Of a stretch of DNA of 64,000 nucleotides, positions 27,301 through 35,863 are shown piece by piece. Positions within the stretch are counted from its first letter, which is position 1. Each line of letters starts with the position of its first letter. The stretch spans positions 45,093 through 109,092 of the forward strand of contig JAAYKH010000029.1 in assembly GCA_012522475.1 (NCBI GenBank). Direction: 5' to 3'. Position numbers and translations under genes: made by a program. This DNA is from Chloroflexota bacterium. GTDB lineage: Bacteria; Chloroflexota; Anaerolineae; Anaerolineales; Anaerolineaceae. The notes under the pieces are model-generated. The model was not told the origin of the DNA. It saw nothing but the letters and a program-made list of their open reading frames with translations, and did not search any database.

Positions 27301-28263
27301 ATGAATAAAAAACAGATCGGTGTTATTGCCATGCTGATTGCCGCTTTTGGGCTGGCGTTTGCTGTCTTGTTAATGAAAATAATTCCAATGGCGACGAATT
27401 TACAGCCTCAGGATGTTGCCATCTGGCGATTTACGATAGGTGCCCCGGCGCTCTGGTTGATTCTGCTTCTCAAGAAAAAGCCCAAACCTGCCAGCCTCAA
27501 ATCCCTCTGGCGATTTTTAGCGCTGGGTGGGATTTATTCAGCAGCGAATTTTTCCGCAGTATTTGCTTTGCAGCGGCTTCCCTCCTCGATCTATATCATT
27601 ATCTTTTTTATTTATCCATCACTGGTCATCCTGTACGCATTATTGAGCGGCGGGGCAGTGCCGCGATTATTTTGGATCGGTTTACCGCTGACAATGGTCG
27701 GTTTATTTCTGACCTCTTTTGAATTTGGCTCTGTGTTCTCTGTTGACCCGGTCGGTTTATTGATTACCGTGGCAAACGCCTGTGTTGTGGCAGCCTATAT
27801 GGTCTTGAGTGAGAAAGTATTTAGAGCGGCTGGCGATCATTTGATAGGGACAACCTTTGTGTTTACAGGTGCCATGCTGGCTGGCTTTTTCATGATCCCC
27901 TTCTTGGGTGTGCACACACCGGGGTCAATTCAGGGGTGGGCGTTGTTGATAGCACTTTCAATTATTGGCACCCTGATACCAATTTTTGCCATGAACATTG
28001 GCCTGGGTTTGTTGACTGCAGCGCGCGGGTCAATTATTATTACAATCCAACCTGTGTTGAACATCCTGTTGGGGGTGCTGTTTTTGCACGAATCCCTGAG
28101 CCTGCAACAATGGATTGGGGGTGGGATTGTGATTTTAGCGGTGATACTTCTCCAGCGGAGCCCCGACCGGGTTTCGAGAATTGAAGCCGGTCGGAATGAA
28201 ATCCTACCCCCAGGCAGAGCAAGAATAACCCGCGGGGATTACGCCGGCCGGAGAAAAGGGTGA
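27301..28263 (+). CDS. EamA/DMT family transporter
   Basis: 320-residue permease of the drug/metabolite transporter superfamily, exporting an unknown metabolite. Ten hydrophobic helices in two EamA repeats: the first around residues 5-140, the second around 150-290 with GTLIPIFAMNIGLGLLTAAR and IITIQPVLNILLGVLFLHE, the usual motif of the last helices. The tail is charged and polar. TATAAT at 27265-27270 is a likely -10. It diverges from the copper operon, so a role in metal handling is possible but not shown. Confidence 0.88.
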   Translation: MNKKQIGVIAMLIAAFGLAFAVLLMKIIPMATNLQPQDVAIWRFTIGAPALWLILLLKKKPKPASLKSLWRFLALGGIYSAANFSAVFALQRLPSSIYIIIFFIYPSLVILYALLSGGAVPRLFWIGLPLTMVGLFLTSFEFGSVFSVDPVGLLITVANACVVAAYMVLSEKVFRAAGDHLIGTTFVFTGAMLAGFFMIPFLGVHTPGSIQGWALLIALSIIGTLIPIFAMNIGLGLLTAARGSIIITIQPVLNILLGVLFLHESLSLQQWIGGGIVILAVILLQRSPDRVSRIEAGRNEILPPGRARITRGDYAGRRKG

Positions 28264-28333
28264 GAAAAACCATCCCAATAATAATGACCCGTTAGGGGTT
28301 AGGGTTTCAGGTGTTATCTAAATAGAAAAAGAT

Positions 28334-29719
28334 TTAACTGCCGCGAAAAGCTGGCACCGGGATCACGACAATCTTGCACAAACGCGTGTCTTGCATACGA
28401 CTCAACAAGCGGGGATCCAGCTCTTCTTCAGTGCATGCGGTGGTAATAACCGTGGGTAGTTCGGCATTGTAGCGATAATTGAACAGCTGATAAATTTTCT
28501 CGCGCGCCCAAGGGGTGGCGGATTGGGTGCCAAGGTCATCAAGGATCAGTAAGCGGGTGGTACGCACCTCTTCAAAGCGTCTGTCTAACGAAATCGAACT
28601 GGTAGGGCTGAAGGTCGCCCGCAGGTGATCCAGCAGATCGGGGACGCTGACCATCAGGGGTGGAAAACCCAGCCCGGCCTGGAAATTCCCGATGGCTGCT
28701 GCCAGGTGAGTCTTCCCGCTGCCGTAGGGTCCGGTCAGCACTAGCCAGCCACGAGGATGTTCAGCAAACTGGTGGGCAGTTTCAAAAGCATGTTGTAAAT
28801 CCTTTAAGCTCTGGGCGGGCAAACGTTCATTTTTACGCAGGCTGAAATTGCCAAAGGTCTGCCGGCTGTGCAGGCTGAGCGTCGAAAGCTCCGGATGCCC
28901 AATATCGTCGGTCGGGTTGCGATAGTCAGGCGCCAGGATCTTCACCACGGTCACCAAGTTGGGATCCTGGATTCGGGAGCGGATCCGCCCCTCAAAATCG
29001 TTGATCAGGATGTTGCTGGTGATCACGGTAGGAAGCTGATTGACATAGCGGTGGTTGATAATCTGGTAAATTTTCTCCTGCGCCCAGGGGGTGGCATTTT
29101 GGGTGCCAAAGTCGTCCAGGATGAGCAGGGGGATTTCACGGATTTCTTCGAAACGTTCCTCGAAACTCAGTTCTCCGCCGGAATAGGCAAAGCGTAGCCA
29201 ATCGAGCAGGTCGGGAGCTGTGATAAACAGGGTTGAAATACCTGCTTCAATGGCGTGATTGGCAATGGCGGCTGCCAGATGGGTTTTCCCACAACCGTAA
29301 CGGCCGAGCATTAGCAACCAGCCCTGACGGTTTTTGGCAAAGTTCAACGCCTGGTTGTAGGCGTTTTCGAGGGAATCAGCCTGGTGTTTGGCCAGGCCAA
29401 TGTATCCTCGTTTTTCAAAATTATCAAAACGAAGATTAAACAAAGCCTCCAGGCTGCTCATGCGAAACAAACGGGCTTTTACCGATTGGGCGATTTCATC
29501 GGCACGACAGGAACAGGGCACCATTTTACCAAAATCAGGGTGCTCAATCGGAAGGTCGCGACGTAAATAACCAATACCGCCGCAAATTGGGCAATCTGGC
29601 TTGCCAGGAAATTTAACCTGGCGAATATCACCCCCGGCTTCAGGCAAGTCAGTCTCGTTTGAGCCAGCTTCTTCGATATTCTTCCGGATCTTGCGAACCG
29701 TGTCTTCGATTTTGCTCAT
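28334..29719 (-). CDS. Tandem double-AAA+ helicase loader (DnaC/DnaI-like)
   Basis: 461 residues. N-terminal zinc-ribbon (Cys43, Cys46, Cys69, Cys71: CPIC and CSC) like DnaI, then two full AAA+ ATPase domains. Domain 1: GRYGCGKT (Lys145) and LLILDDFGTQNATPWAQEKI. Domain 2: GPYGSGKT (Lys336) and LLILDDLGTQSATPWAREKI. Both have near-identical Walker B and sensor regions, so the gene arose by internal duplication. Usual DnaC/DnaI proteins have one such domain in 245-310 residues. It presumably loads the replicative helicase. The start ATG 29719 has AAGGA upstream and overlaps the DnaD-like gene by 71 nt in another frame. Last in the dnaB operon. Confidence 0.85.
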   Translation of the reverse strand: MSKIEDTVRKIRKNIEEAGSNETDLPEAGGDIRQVKFPGKPDCPICGGIGYLRRDLPIEHPDFGKMVPCSCRADEIAQSVKARLFRMSSLEALFNLRFDNFEKRGYIGLAKHQADSLENAYNQALNFAKNRQGWLLMLGRYGCGKTHLAAAIANHAIEAGISTLFITAPDLLDWLRFAYSGGELSFEERFEEIREIPLLILDDFGTQNATPWAQEKIYQIINHRYVNQLPTVITSNILINDFEGRIRSRIQDPNLVTVVKILAPDYRNPTDDIGHPELSTLSLHSRQTFGNFSLRKNERLPAQSLKDLQHAFETAHQFAEHPRGWLVLTGPYGSGKTHLAAAIGNFQAGLGFPPLMVSVPDLLDHLRATFSPTSSISLDRRFEEVRTTRLLILDDLGTQSATPWAREKIYQLFNYRYNAELPTVITTACTEEELDPRLLSRMQDTRLCKIVVIPVPAFRGS

Positions 29720-30341
29720 TTTTATATCCTTCTTTGTGCCAACGTTTTAAAATTCCCTGAACATAATTCCAGGTGCGCACATTGCGGGCAACGGCAATTT
29801 GAATGGCCTCTCTGATCCACTCTGGCGGGTAGGTTTTTTCGTCGTCTTTGAGGATTTCCGCCAGCATGGGCGTCATCACGCCGATGTTTTCTTCATAGAG
29901 TTGGAAGATGTTGGGGGTTTGCTGCGGTAGATGGGCGGGTTGGTGCTGCTGTTGTGTGGTATGCCATACGCCATTTTCAATGGCCAGGACAGCTGCCCTC
30001 CCCTGGGGCGTGTTAAGAAAGTAATAGGTCTCTGCCATCCATTCGATGTCCGCTTTTAGAACCAATTCCTGGGTTAGTAAACTGTTTAGTGCTACTGAAA
30101 GGCCTTCTTCGTCGCTGAGCATTTGGATTAATGTCGGGTCGGAACACAGATCTTCCCAGCGGAAGTAATGTACCTGACCAGGTTGTTGTTCTGCATGCCA
30201 AAAAATGTACAGCAACAAACGTAACTGATTAAAATCATCGATTTGTCCCAAGGTCTGGGTGAAGAAACTCAACGGCAGACGGATTGATGATTCGGGATTA
30301 TCCGGAAAACCACTGAAAGAAGCGGCAGCGTGATGTCCCAT
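29649..30341 (-). CDS. DnaD-like replication initiation protein
   Basis: 230 residues. The C-terminal part carries a DnaD/DnaB_2 domain: NIFQLYEENIGVMTPMLAE, then PPEWIREAIQIAVARNVRTW and the motif WNYVQGILKRW (YxxxILxxW). The N-terminal half (about residues 20-125) looks like a winged-helix with QLRLLLYIFWHAEQQ. In Firmicutes, DnaD works with DnaB and DnaI in helicase loading; its position between the replicative helicase and the loader supports the same job. It starts 2 nt after the dnaB stop. Confidence 0.82.
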   Translation of the reverse strand: MGHHAAASFSGFPDNPESSIRLPLSFFTQTLGQIDDFNQLRLLLYIFWHAEQQPGQVHYFRWEDLCSDPTLIQMLSDEEGLSVALNSLLTQELVLKADIEWMAETYYFLNTPQGRAAVLAIENGVWHTTQQQHQPAHLPQQTPNIFQLYEENIGVMTPMLAEILKDDEKTYPPEWIREAIQIAVARNVRTWNYVQGILKRWHKEGYKNEQNRRHGSQDPEEYRRSWLKRD

Positions 30342-30343
30342 AG

Positions 30344-31714
30344 TTAATATCCCCGATCTGGGCCGCGAGCAGCATTTTCAAATTTTGCAAGTTCCTCGAT
30401 GAAAACGAGGCCAATCCCCGGGTGCGTGGGTCCATTACGATGTTTGGCAACAATCATCCGGGCTTCGTTTTTCTTACCCAGCTCTTCGCTAACGGGGTCT
30501 CGATCGATAAACATGACGATGTCTGCATCTTGCTCTAGCGATCCGGATTCTCGCAGGTCGGAAAGCTGGGGTTTTTTATCGGTGCGAAGCTCGACTGCGC
30601 GGGAAAGCTGGGCTGCTGTCAGGACGGGAACATTTAACTCCCTGGCCAGCACCTTAAGATTTCTGGAGATATTCGAAACCTCCTGAACGCGGTTATCGGT
30701 ATGCGAATCACCGCTCATGAGCTGCAGATAGTCAACGATAATCAGGTCAAGACCAAACTCAAGATGTAATCGACGGCATTTTGTGCGCAGCGCCAGGGGT
30801 GTGATGGCGGGAGTGTCATCCAGAAAGATCATCGCTCGGTCGTAGGATTCAAGGGCCTGGAAAAATACATCCCATTCATTGTCGTTGAGCCGCCCTGTGC
30901 GCAGGCGCTGGGTATCAATGCGCGTATCCATGGCGATCATGCGCTGTAGAAGCTGTTCATTTGACATTTCCATTGAAAACATGGCGACATGTTTCTTGTG
31001 CACCAGCCCAGCATTGCGCATGGTGCCGAGCAAGAAACCGGTTTTTCCCGTGCCCGGTCGGCCGGCAACTATCAGGAGGTCAGATTTCTGCAACCCGCCC
31101 AGCAGGTTGTCGATGTCAATCAAGCCTGTGGGCACTCCCAGGATGTCATCTGGCCTTTTTCCCAGCTCATCGATCCGGTCGTAATATTCATGGACGACCT
31201 CACTGATGGGAACGAGATCACGTTTAATGCGGCGTTCGCTGACATTGAAGATTACTTTTTCTGCTTCATCGACAACATGATCGATGGCTTGATTCTGGGT
31301 ATAAGCCAGGCGGGCGATCTCGTTGGCCGCTTGAAGCATGCGACGCCGAATAGCATTCTGTTCGATAATGCGGCCATAAGATTCAGCGTGATAGGCATTG
31401 GGCGATTGGTTGATCAGCGAGATCAGATACCCCTGCCCGCCGATTTCATCCAGCTGATCTCTGTTCAAAAGTGCTTCGGTGACGGTCACCAGGTCAACGG
31501 GTTGGCGGGTTTCACTGAGATGCTTAAAACTCTCCCAAACCCAACGGTTTCGCTCAAGGAAAAAATCCTCGGGATTAAGAAACTGAGCGACCTCAAGATA
31601 AACTTCCGGATTGATTAATACCGCCCCAATCAGGGCCTCTTCAGCCTCACGACTGCTTGGCTGGGTTAGCACTTCAGAAAAGGAATCATCGCTGAAATTC
31701 AGATCATCATTCAT
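30344..31714 (-). CDS. dnaB: Replicative DNA helicase DnaB
   Basis: Hexameric helicase that unwinds the replication fork. From ATG 31714 it is 456 residues: N-terminal primase-interacting domain (REAEEALIGAVLINPEVYLE), linker, then the RecA-like core with Walker A GRPGTGKTGFLL, FSMEMSNEQLLQRM, Walker B LDLIIVDYLQLM, and QLSRAVELRTDKKPQLSDLRESG, with EQDADIVMFIDRD near the end. A longer frame begins at 31783 but adds 23 residues with no family support. No intein. Leads the operon with the DnaD-like and loader genes. Confidence 0.93.
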   Translation of the reverse strand: MNDDLNFSDDSFSEVLTQPSSREAEEALIGAVLINPEVYLEVAQFLNPEDFFLERNRWVWESFKHLSETRQPVDLVTVTEALLNRDQLDEIGGQGYLISLINQSPNAYHAESYGRIIEQNAIRRRMLQAANEIARLAYTQNQAIDHVVDEAEKVIFNVSERRIKRDLVPISEVVHEYYDRIDELGKRPDDILGVPTGLIDIDNLLGGLQKSDLLIVAGRPGTGKTGFLLGTMRNAGLVHKKHVAMFSMEMSNEQLLQRMIAMDTRIDTQRLRTGRLNDNEWDVFFQALESYDRAMIFLDDTPAITPLALRTKCRRLHLEFGLDLIIVDYLQLMSGDSHTDNRVQEVSNISRNLKVLARELNVPVLTAAQLSRAVELRTDKKPQLSDLRESGSLEQDADIVMFIDRDPVSEELGKKNEARMIVAKHRNGPTHPGIGLVFIEELAKFENAARGPDRGY

Positions 31715-31830
31715 GAGTATTAATCCAATTTTTATAATTTGAAGGGCTGGCTGGTCTCTACGGTGTAAAAAACCGGGATCCACTATCTACTGAAATCGCC
31801 CGGCGAGGTTTTTGATTGTCTTGAGCCAGA

Positions 31831-32379
31831 TTATGTGTCTTCTTCGTCTGACCCGAAATCATCGAGGTCAAAATCCTGTAGGAAATCTTCAAAAACATCC
31901 AGATCGCCAGCTTCAATTTCAGAACTGAAACGGGCATCTAATTCGGCAGCGTCCTGATCAGAAATATCCTCTTCCGGAACGATACCGGCCTGTTCCATCA
32001 CGTCTTCCGCAACCATAATTGGCGCATGCATGCGTACGGCCAGGGCCAAAGCGTCGGATGGGCGACAATCGACATACTTGCGGTTGCCATCCACCTCGAT
32101 GACGAGGTTGCCATAAAAAACATCATCGGAAAGCGAGCTCACTTCGACCTGGATCAGCTTGGCGTTCAGGGATTGGATTAAGGTCTTAAACAAGTCATGG
32201 GTTTGTGGCCTGGCGATCTGGATGCTTTGCAAAGCAATAGTAATCGCTTCAGCTTCGTAGAGGCCGATCCAAATTGGCAAATAGCGTTCTCGATTAACTT
32301 GTTTCAAGATAACAATGCGTTGTTGGTTGGTCAAACTGACGCGAACGCTATCGATCTCGACCTCAATCATTTTTGACAT
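31831..32379 (-). CDS. Bifunctional nuclease family protein (DUF151)
   Basis: 182 residues from ATG 32379, which has GGAGA 7 nt upstream; the frame upstream lacks support. The DUF151 core is clear: IEVEIDSVRVS, YLPIWIGLYEAEAITIALQ, RPQTHDLFKTLI, and CRPSDALALAVRMHAPI. Plant homologues have RNase and DNase activity; the bacterial role is not settled. The C-terminus is a long acidic tail (DLDVFEDFLQDFDLDDFG). 116 nt separate it from dnaB, so cotranscription is possible. Confidence 0.85.
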   Translation of the reverse strand: MSKMIEVEIDSVRVSLTNQQRIVILKQVNRERYLPIWIGLYEAEAITIALQSIQIARPQTHDLFKTLIQSLNAKLIQVEVSSLSDDVFYGNLVIEVDGNRKYVDCRPSDALALAVRMHAPIMVAEDVMEQAGIVPEEDISDQDAAELDARFSSEIEAGDLDVFEDFLQDFDLDDFGSDEEDT

Positions 32380-32459
32380 GAGATTCTCCTGCAGTACCCA
32401 AGATGAAATTAATTCTAACACGGGCGATAATAAGACGCAACTGAATCCGGTTTAAACCC

Positions 32460-32489
32460 ACTCGAATTTTTAAGGTTTTCGAGTATAAT
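32460..32489 (+). promoter_or_regulatory. Inverted repeat and -10 box upstream of response regulator
   Basis: CTCGAA ... TTCGAG brackets an A/T-rich centre and runs into TATAAT at 32484-32489. This 307-bp gap (32422-32728) probably carries the regulator's promoter and about 230 nt of leader. Confidence 0.4.
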
Positions 32490-32523
32490 CGAAAGTAATC
32501 AGCCAACCAGAAAAGATTGGGAA

Positions 32524-32619
32524 ATGCGATGTACTAAATTTAATGCATTGTTGGCAGGCATGGTTCTTTTTATCAGGGTTGAATGCAGCATCTCGGGAAC
32601 CGAAATTAAGAAAAAATAA
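32524..32619 (+). CDS. Possible 31-codon small ORF in leader
   Basis: ATG to TAA reading frame of 31 residues with a central hydrophobic stretch (FNALLAGMVLFI) and a Lys-rich end. GGGAA abuts the start too closely for a good ribosome-binding site. No similarity recognised; it may be chance. Confidence 0.2.
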   Translation: MRCTKFNALLAGMVLFIRVECSISGTEIKKK

Positions 32620-32728
32620 AACGAGTGCCGTTGTTCGTCGTTATTGATATAATCATCAGTAGAACACATCAAAGATCTGGTTGTATCTAAACTGAGCAGC
32701 TGGCAACCGGTTCAGGAAGGATAAGATT

Positions 32729-33397
32729 TTGCAACGTAGTGATGGGGTCGTGATTCTGATCATAGAAGGTGGTCGGGGTAATTACTTGCCTTTCAGTGCA
32801 GAACTGCGTGAAAAAGGATACCAAGTCAACAAAGCTTCCAGCGGTAGTGCTGGCCTGGAGCTCCTGGATGTTGTCCGTCCTCATGTGGTTGTTGTTGACG
32901 CTGCCTCTCTGAGAACCAGCGGTGTCCGCATTTGCCAATCCTTCAGGATCTCGGATGATATCCTCCCGATTATCCTGATCGTTGAAAAAGATATTTCGCT
33001 TCCTGATAGTACGGACGCAAACCTGGTACTGCGCCTTCCGTTCACAATTCAAAAATTGATCAATCGCCTCCGTGCGTTTCATCCCACGGATCAGAAACAT
33101 ATCGTGCAGGTTGGACCAATTGAGTTGAACACACTGACTCAGCTTGTTACCTGTAATGGCCGTCAAACCAAACTGACCCCCCGGCTGGTGAAAATCCTTC
33201 GAATGTTAATGGAAAACAACGGTAAAGTTGTAGAGAGGGATCCTTTGTTTACCGAAATTTGGGAGACAGAATATACCGGCGACACGCGGACGTTAGATGT
33301 CCACATCAGCTGGTTGCGCCAGGCGATTGAGGAGGACCCTCGCAATCCACAATTAATCCGCACAGAGCGCGGTGTCGGGTATATTTTGAGGGCATAA
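32729..33397 (+). CDS. OmpR-type response regulator with degenerate receiver
   Basis: 222 residues: receiver-like domain (1-115) and winged-helix DNA-binding domain (about 125-220, with LTPRLVKILRMLMENNG, RTLDVHISWLRQAIEEDP, and RTERGVGYIL). Asp57 is in the phospho-acceptor position (VVVVDAAS), but the acidic pair that binds Mg is missing (IIEGGRG instead of DDD) and the conserved Lys is gone (LRLPF for KPF). It is probably a pseudo-receiver not controlled by ordinary phosphotransfer. No histidine kinase is adjacent. TTG start with AGGAAGGA upstream. Targets unknown. Confidence 0.85.
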   Translation: MQRSDGVVILIIEGGRGNYLPFSAELREKGYQVNKASSGSAGLELLDVVRPHVVVVDAASLRTSGVRICQSFRISDDILPIILIVEKDISLPDSTDANLVLRLPFTIQKLINRLRAFHPTDQKHIVQVGPIELNTLTQLVTCNGRQTKLTPRLVKILRMLMENNGKVVERDPLFTEIWETEYTGDTRTLDVHISWLRQAIEEDPRNPQLIRTERGVGYILRA

Positions 33398-33431
33398 TTT
33401 GTCTTTTTAACAACGGTGAATGCGTAAAGCG

Positions 33432-33450
33432 CCCCGGATGGGGATTTTTT
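33432..33450 (+). terminator. Intrinsic terminator after response regulator
   Basis: CCCC-GGAT-GGGG (33432-33443) followed by ATTTTTT. Short stem but a good U tract. Confidence 0.6.
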
Positions 33451-33560
33451 ATTTCAATGGGGGACAAGATGTTGTTCAAAAAAATTTGGCTTATGTTGAA
33501 TATCTTGACCGGTCAGTGTAAACTTACACAGGCATAATTAAAACTAAAAATAGGGCGAAT

Positions 33561-34952
33561 ATGAAAACAGATACGACCAAAAAAATTATCATTAGCTGTG
33601 CTGTCGTTGTGCTTATCACGTGTATGTGCTTATCTTTGATCATGGTTGGCGGCGCTCTGGTTTCAGTGTTGTGGCCCATTGATTTTGACAAGATCGATGC
33701 ATCAACTTTTACGGATACGTTCAAACCCCTGACAGGCACCGAATTCCTGGGAGAGACGGTGCTGCCTGAAAATGTCGCTGTGGAGATGCAGGAAATTGAG
33801 GTCAATGTCAGCCAATTGCGGGGATTGGCTCTTGTGGATGAGGTCCCTAAGGTTTTATTATCCCCTGAAATGCTTCAGGAAATTGTTGTAAATGAATTTT
33901 TTGCTGAATATTCAGATGAAGACGCCCGACAGGACGCTTTGATCCTTTCTCTGCTGGGGTTAATCCCGGAGGATTTTGAATTACGGAGTTTTTATCACGC
34001 GTTGTATACTGAACAAATCGCCGGTTTTTATGATCGTGAAACCAAAGAGATTTACCTTGTCAGTGGTGTGGCGTTCAATGGCTTTGAGAAAATGACCTAT
34101 GCCCATGAGTTCACGCATGTTTTACAGGATCAAACGTATGGATTGGATGACGGCCTGGGTATCACGGAGGAGGCTTGCGACGAAGATTCCGAGCGTTGTG
34201 CCGCGATCCAGGCTCTGATTGAAGGTGATGCTTCGTTGACGGAATACTTGTGGTTCACAAACCATGCAACCCGTAAAGATCAGAAAGATGTCTTTCGGAT
34301 GAGTAATAATTATGACAGCCAGGTGTTTGATGATGCACCGCCTTTCTTTCAACAAGATTTGCTATTCCCTTATGATCAGGGCCTTGCTTTTGTCGAGTTT
34401 CTTTATACACAAGATGGGTTTTCTGCGATAGATGCTGCTTACCGAAACCCACCTGTTTCAACCGAACAGATCCTACATCCAGAGCGTTACCCGTGGGATG
34501 TTCCCCAATTGGTTTCCTTGCCCAACCTGGAAACGGTTTTAGGTGATGACTGGTCACTGCTTGTTGAAAATGTAATGGGTGAATGGTCGACTTATTTGAT
34601 CCTCAGCCAACCTTATGAAGCAGATTATCGGCTTTCCAACAGCCAGGCGAGCGACGCAGCTGAAGGTTGGGGCGGAGATGCCTATGCTTTCTATCTAAAT
34701 GAAGTTAACGACGAGATACTTTTTATTCTCGATATGGTTTGGGATTCTGTTCAAGATGCGGATGAATTCATGACGGCTGTGGCACACTATGCCGATTTGC
34801 GGTGGGAGGAAGCCCCTCAAGATGCTGGAGGGCAGCCCACCTGGATTGGGCTGGAAGGAATCATTGTCCTTTTTCAAGAGGGTGAACGTACATTGTGGAT
34901 GATTGCACCCGATGAAACCCTGGCAGAAACTGTTTTTGAAGTGTTGAAATGA
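33561..34952 (+). CDS. Secreted/membrane-anchored HEFTH zinc metallopeptidase
   Basis: 463 residues. An N-terminal helix (IIISCAVVVLITCMCLSLIMV) anchors or exports the protein. The zincin motif is HEFTHVLQDQ (His182, Glu183, His186), and a downstream EGDASLTEYLW supplies a glutamate likely to be the third ligand, as in gluzincins. GFYDRETKEIYLVSG precedes the motif. Proteins with this HEFTH...EGDA pattern are common in Chloroflexota and are uncharacterised. The stop overlaps the next HAD gene start (ATGA). Confidence 0.75.
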   Translation: MKTDTTKKIIISCAVVVLITCMCLSLIMVGGALVSVLWPIDFDKIDASTFTDTFKPLTGTEFLGETVLPENVAVEMQEIEVNVSQLRGLALVDEVPKVLLSPEMLQEIVVNEFFAEYSDEDARQDALILSLLGLIPEDFELRSFYHALYTEQIAGFYDRETKEIYLVSGVAFNGFEKMTYAHEFTHVLQDQTYGLDDGLGITEEACDEDSERCAAIQALIEGDASLTEYLWFTNHATRKDQKDVFRMSNNYDSQVFDDAPPFFQQDLLFPYDQGLAFVEFLYTQDGFSAIDAAYRNPPVSTEQILHPERYPWDVPQLVSLPNLETVLGDDWSLLVENVMGEWSTYLILSQPYEADYRLSNSQASDAAEGWGGDAYAFYLNEVNDEILFILDMVWDSVQDADEFMTAVAHYADLRWEEAPQDAGGQPTWIGLEGIIVLFQEGERTLWMIAPDETLAETVFEVLK

Positions 34953-35662
34953 ACCAAAATGAGATTAAACTCATGCATCATTTTGACGTTGCCCGTGTGA
35001 AGGGGCTGTTATTTGACGTCGATGGCACCTTGAGTGATACGGATGATCGCATGGTTCACCGACTTGAGAAAATGATTAAACCTTTGATTGGGTCCCATAA
35101 AGATAAAGACATTGAACATCTTGCCCGTGCGATTGTGATGGCAATGGAGACGCCGGCAAATTTCTTCTATCATTTAGCTGATCGACTTCACCTCGACGGC
35201 ATTTTGTCACGTGTTTATGATCGCTTTACCCGTAGCCGAAACGAAGAAATTGCCGCCAATGAGCGGTTTTGGATTATCCCTGAGGTGATACCGATGCTGG
35301 ATTATTTTCATGGGCGCCTTCCCATGGCTGTGGTCAGTGCACGTGACGAGCGATCAACCCGGCATTTTTTAGAGCATTTTGACCTTTTGAAATACTTCGA
35401 TGTGGTTGTCACATCACAAACCTGTACCCATACAAAGCCCTTTCCTGACCCGGTGATCTTTGCCGCCAGGCAAATTGGGCTTGAACCCGCGGCATGTGTC
35501 ATGATCGGCGACACGATTGTGGATATGAGGGCTGGAAAATCAGCCGGCGCGCAAACGATCGGGGTTTTGTGCGGCTTTGGCAGTCAGAAAGAGCTTGAAC
35601 GTACCGGTGCAAATTTTATCGTTGAATCGACAGCCGATATCCAAAACATAATTTTATTTTGA
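34949..35662 (+). CDS. HAD family hydrolase (phosphoglycolate phosphatase-like)
   Basis: 237 residues. Motif I LLFDVDGTLSDTDD, motif II AVVSARD, Lys in HTKPFPDPVIFAAR, motif IV MIGDTIVDMRAGKSAGAQTIGVLCGFG. The last pattern is typical of phosphoglycolate phosphatase-type enzymes. The cap is helical and inserted after motif I. Translationally coupled to the preceding metallopeptidase by a 4-nt overlap; the functional link is unknown. Confidence 0.85.
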   Translation: MNQNEIKLMHHFDVARVKGLLFDVDGTLSDTDDRMVHRLEKMIKPLIGSHKDKDIEHLARAIVMAMETPANFFYHLADRLHLDGILSRVYDRFTRSRNEEIAANERFWIIPEVIPMLDYFHGRLPMAVVSARDERSTRHFLEHFDLLKYFDVVVTSQTCTHTKPFPDPVIFAARQIGLEPAACVMIGDTIVDMRAGKSAGAQTIGVLCGFGSQKELERTGANFIVESTADIQNIILF

Positions 35663-35863
35663 ACGCTAACGCCGTGCATTATGCTCTCCTTGAGCGGTTT
35701 GGCTTGTTGAACTTAATCTTGATTGTGAGTAAATTAGTGCACATCCATTTTTAAGGGCGGTTTTTTCGCCCAGACAAATTGGATATAATGAAAAGTAGCT
35801 TTTTAACCAAAGGTGATTAAATCTATCACTGGAAAGGCACTGATCATCAGGAGTTTACCGACC

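Noticed and set aside
31715..31783. 23-residue N-terminal extension of DnaB
   Set aside because: No similarity to helicase N-termini; ATG 31714 gives the expected start.
35753..35774. GGGCG-TTTTTT-CGCCC hairpin as terminator
   Set aside because: The T run is in the loop, not after the stem, so it does not fit an intrinsic terminator.
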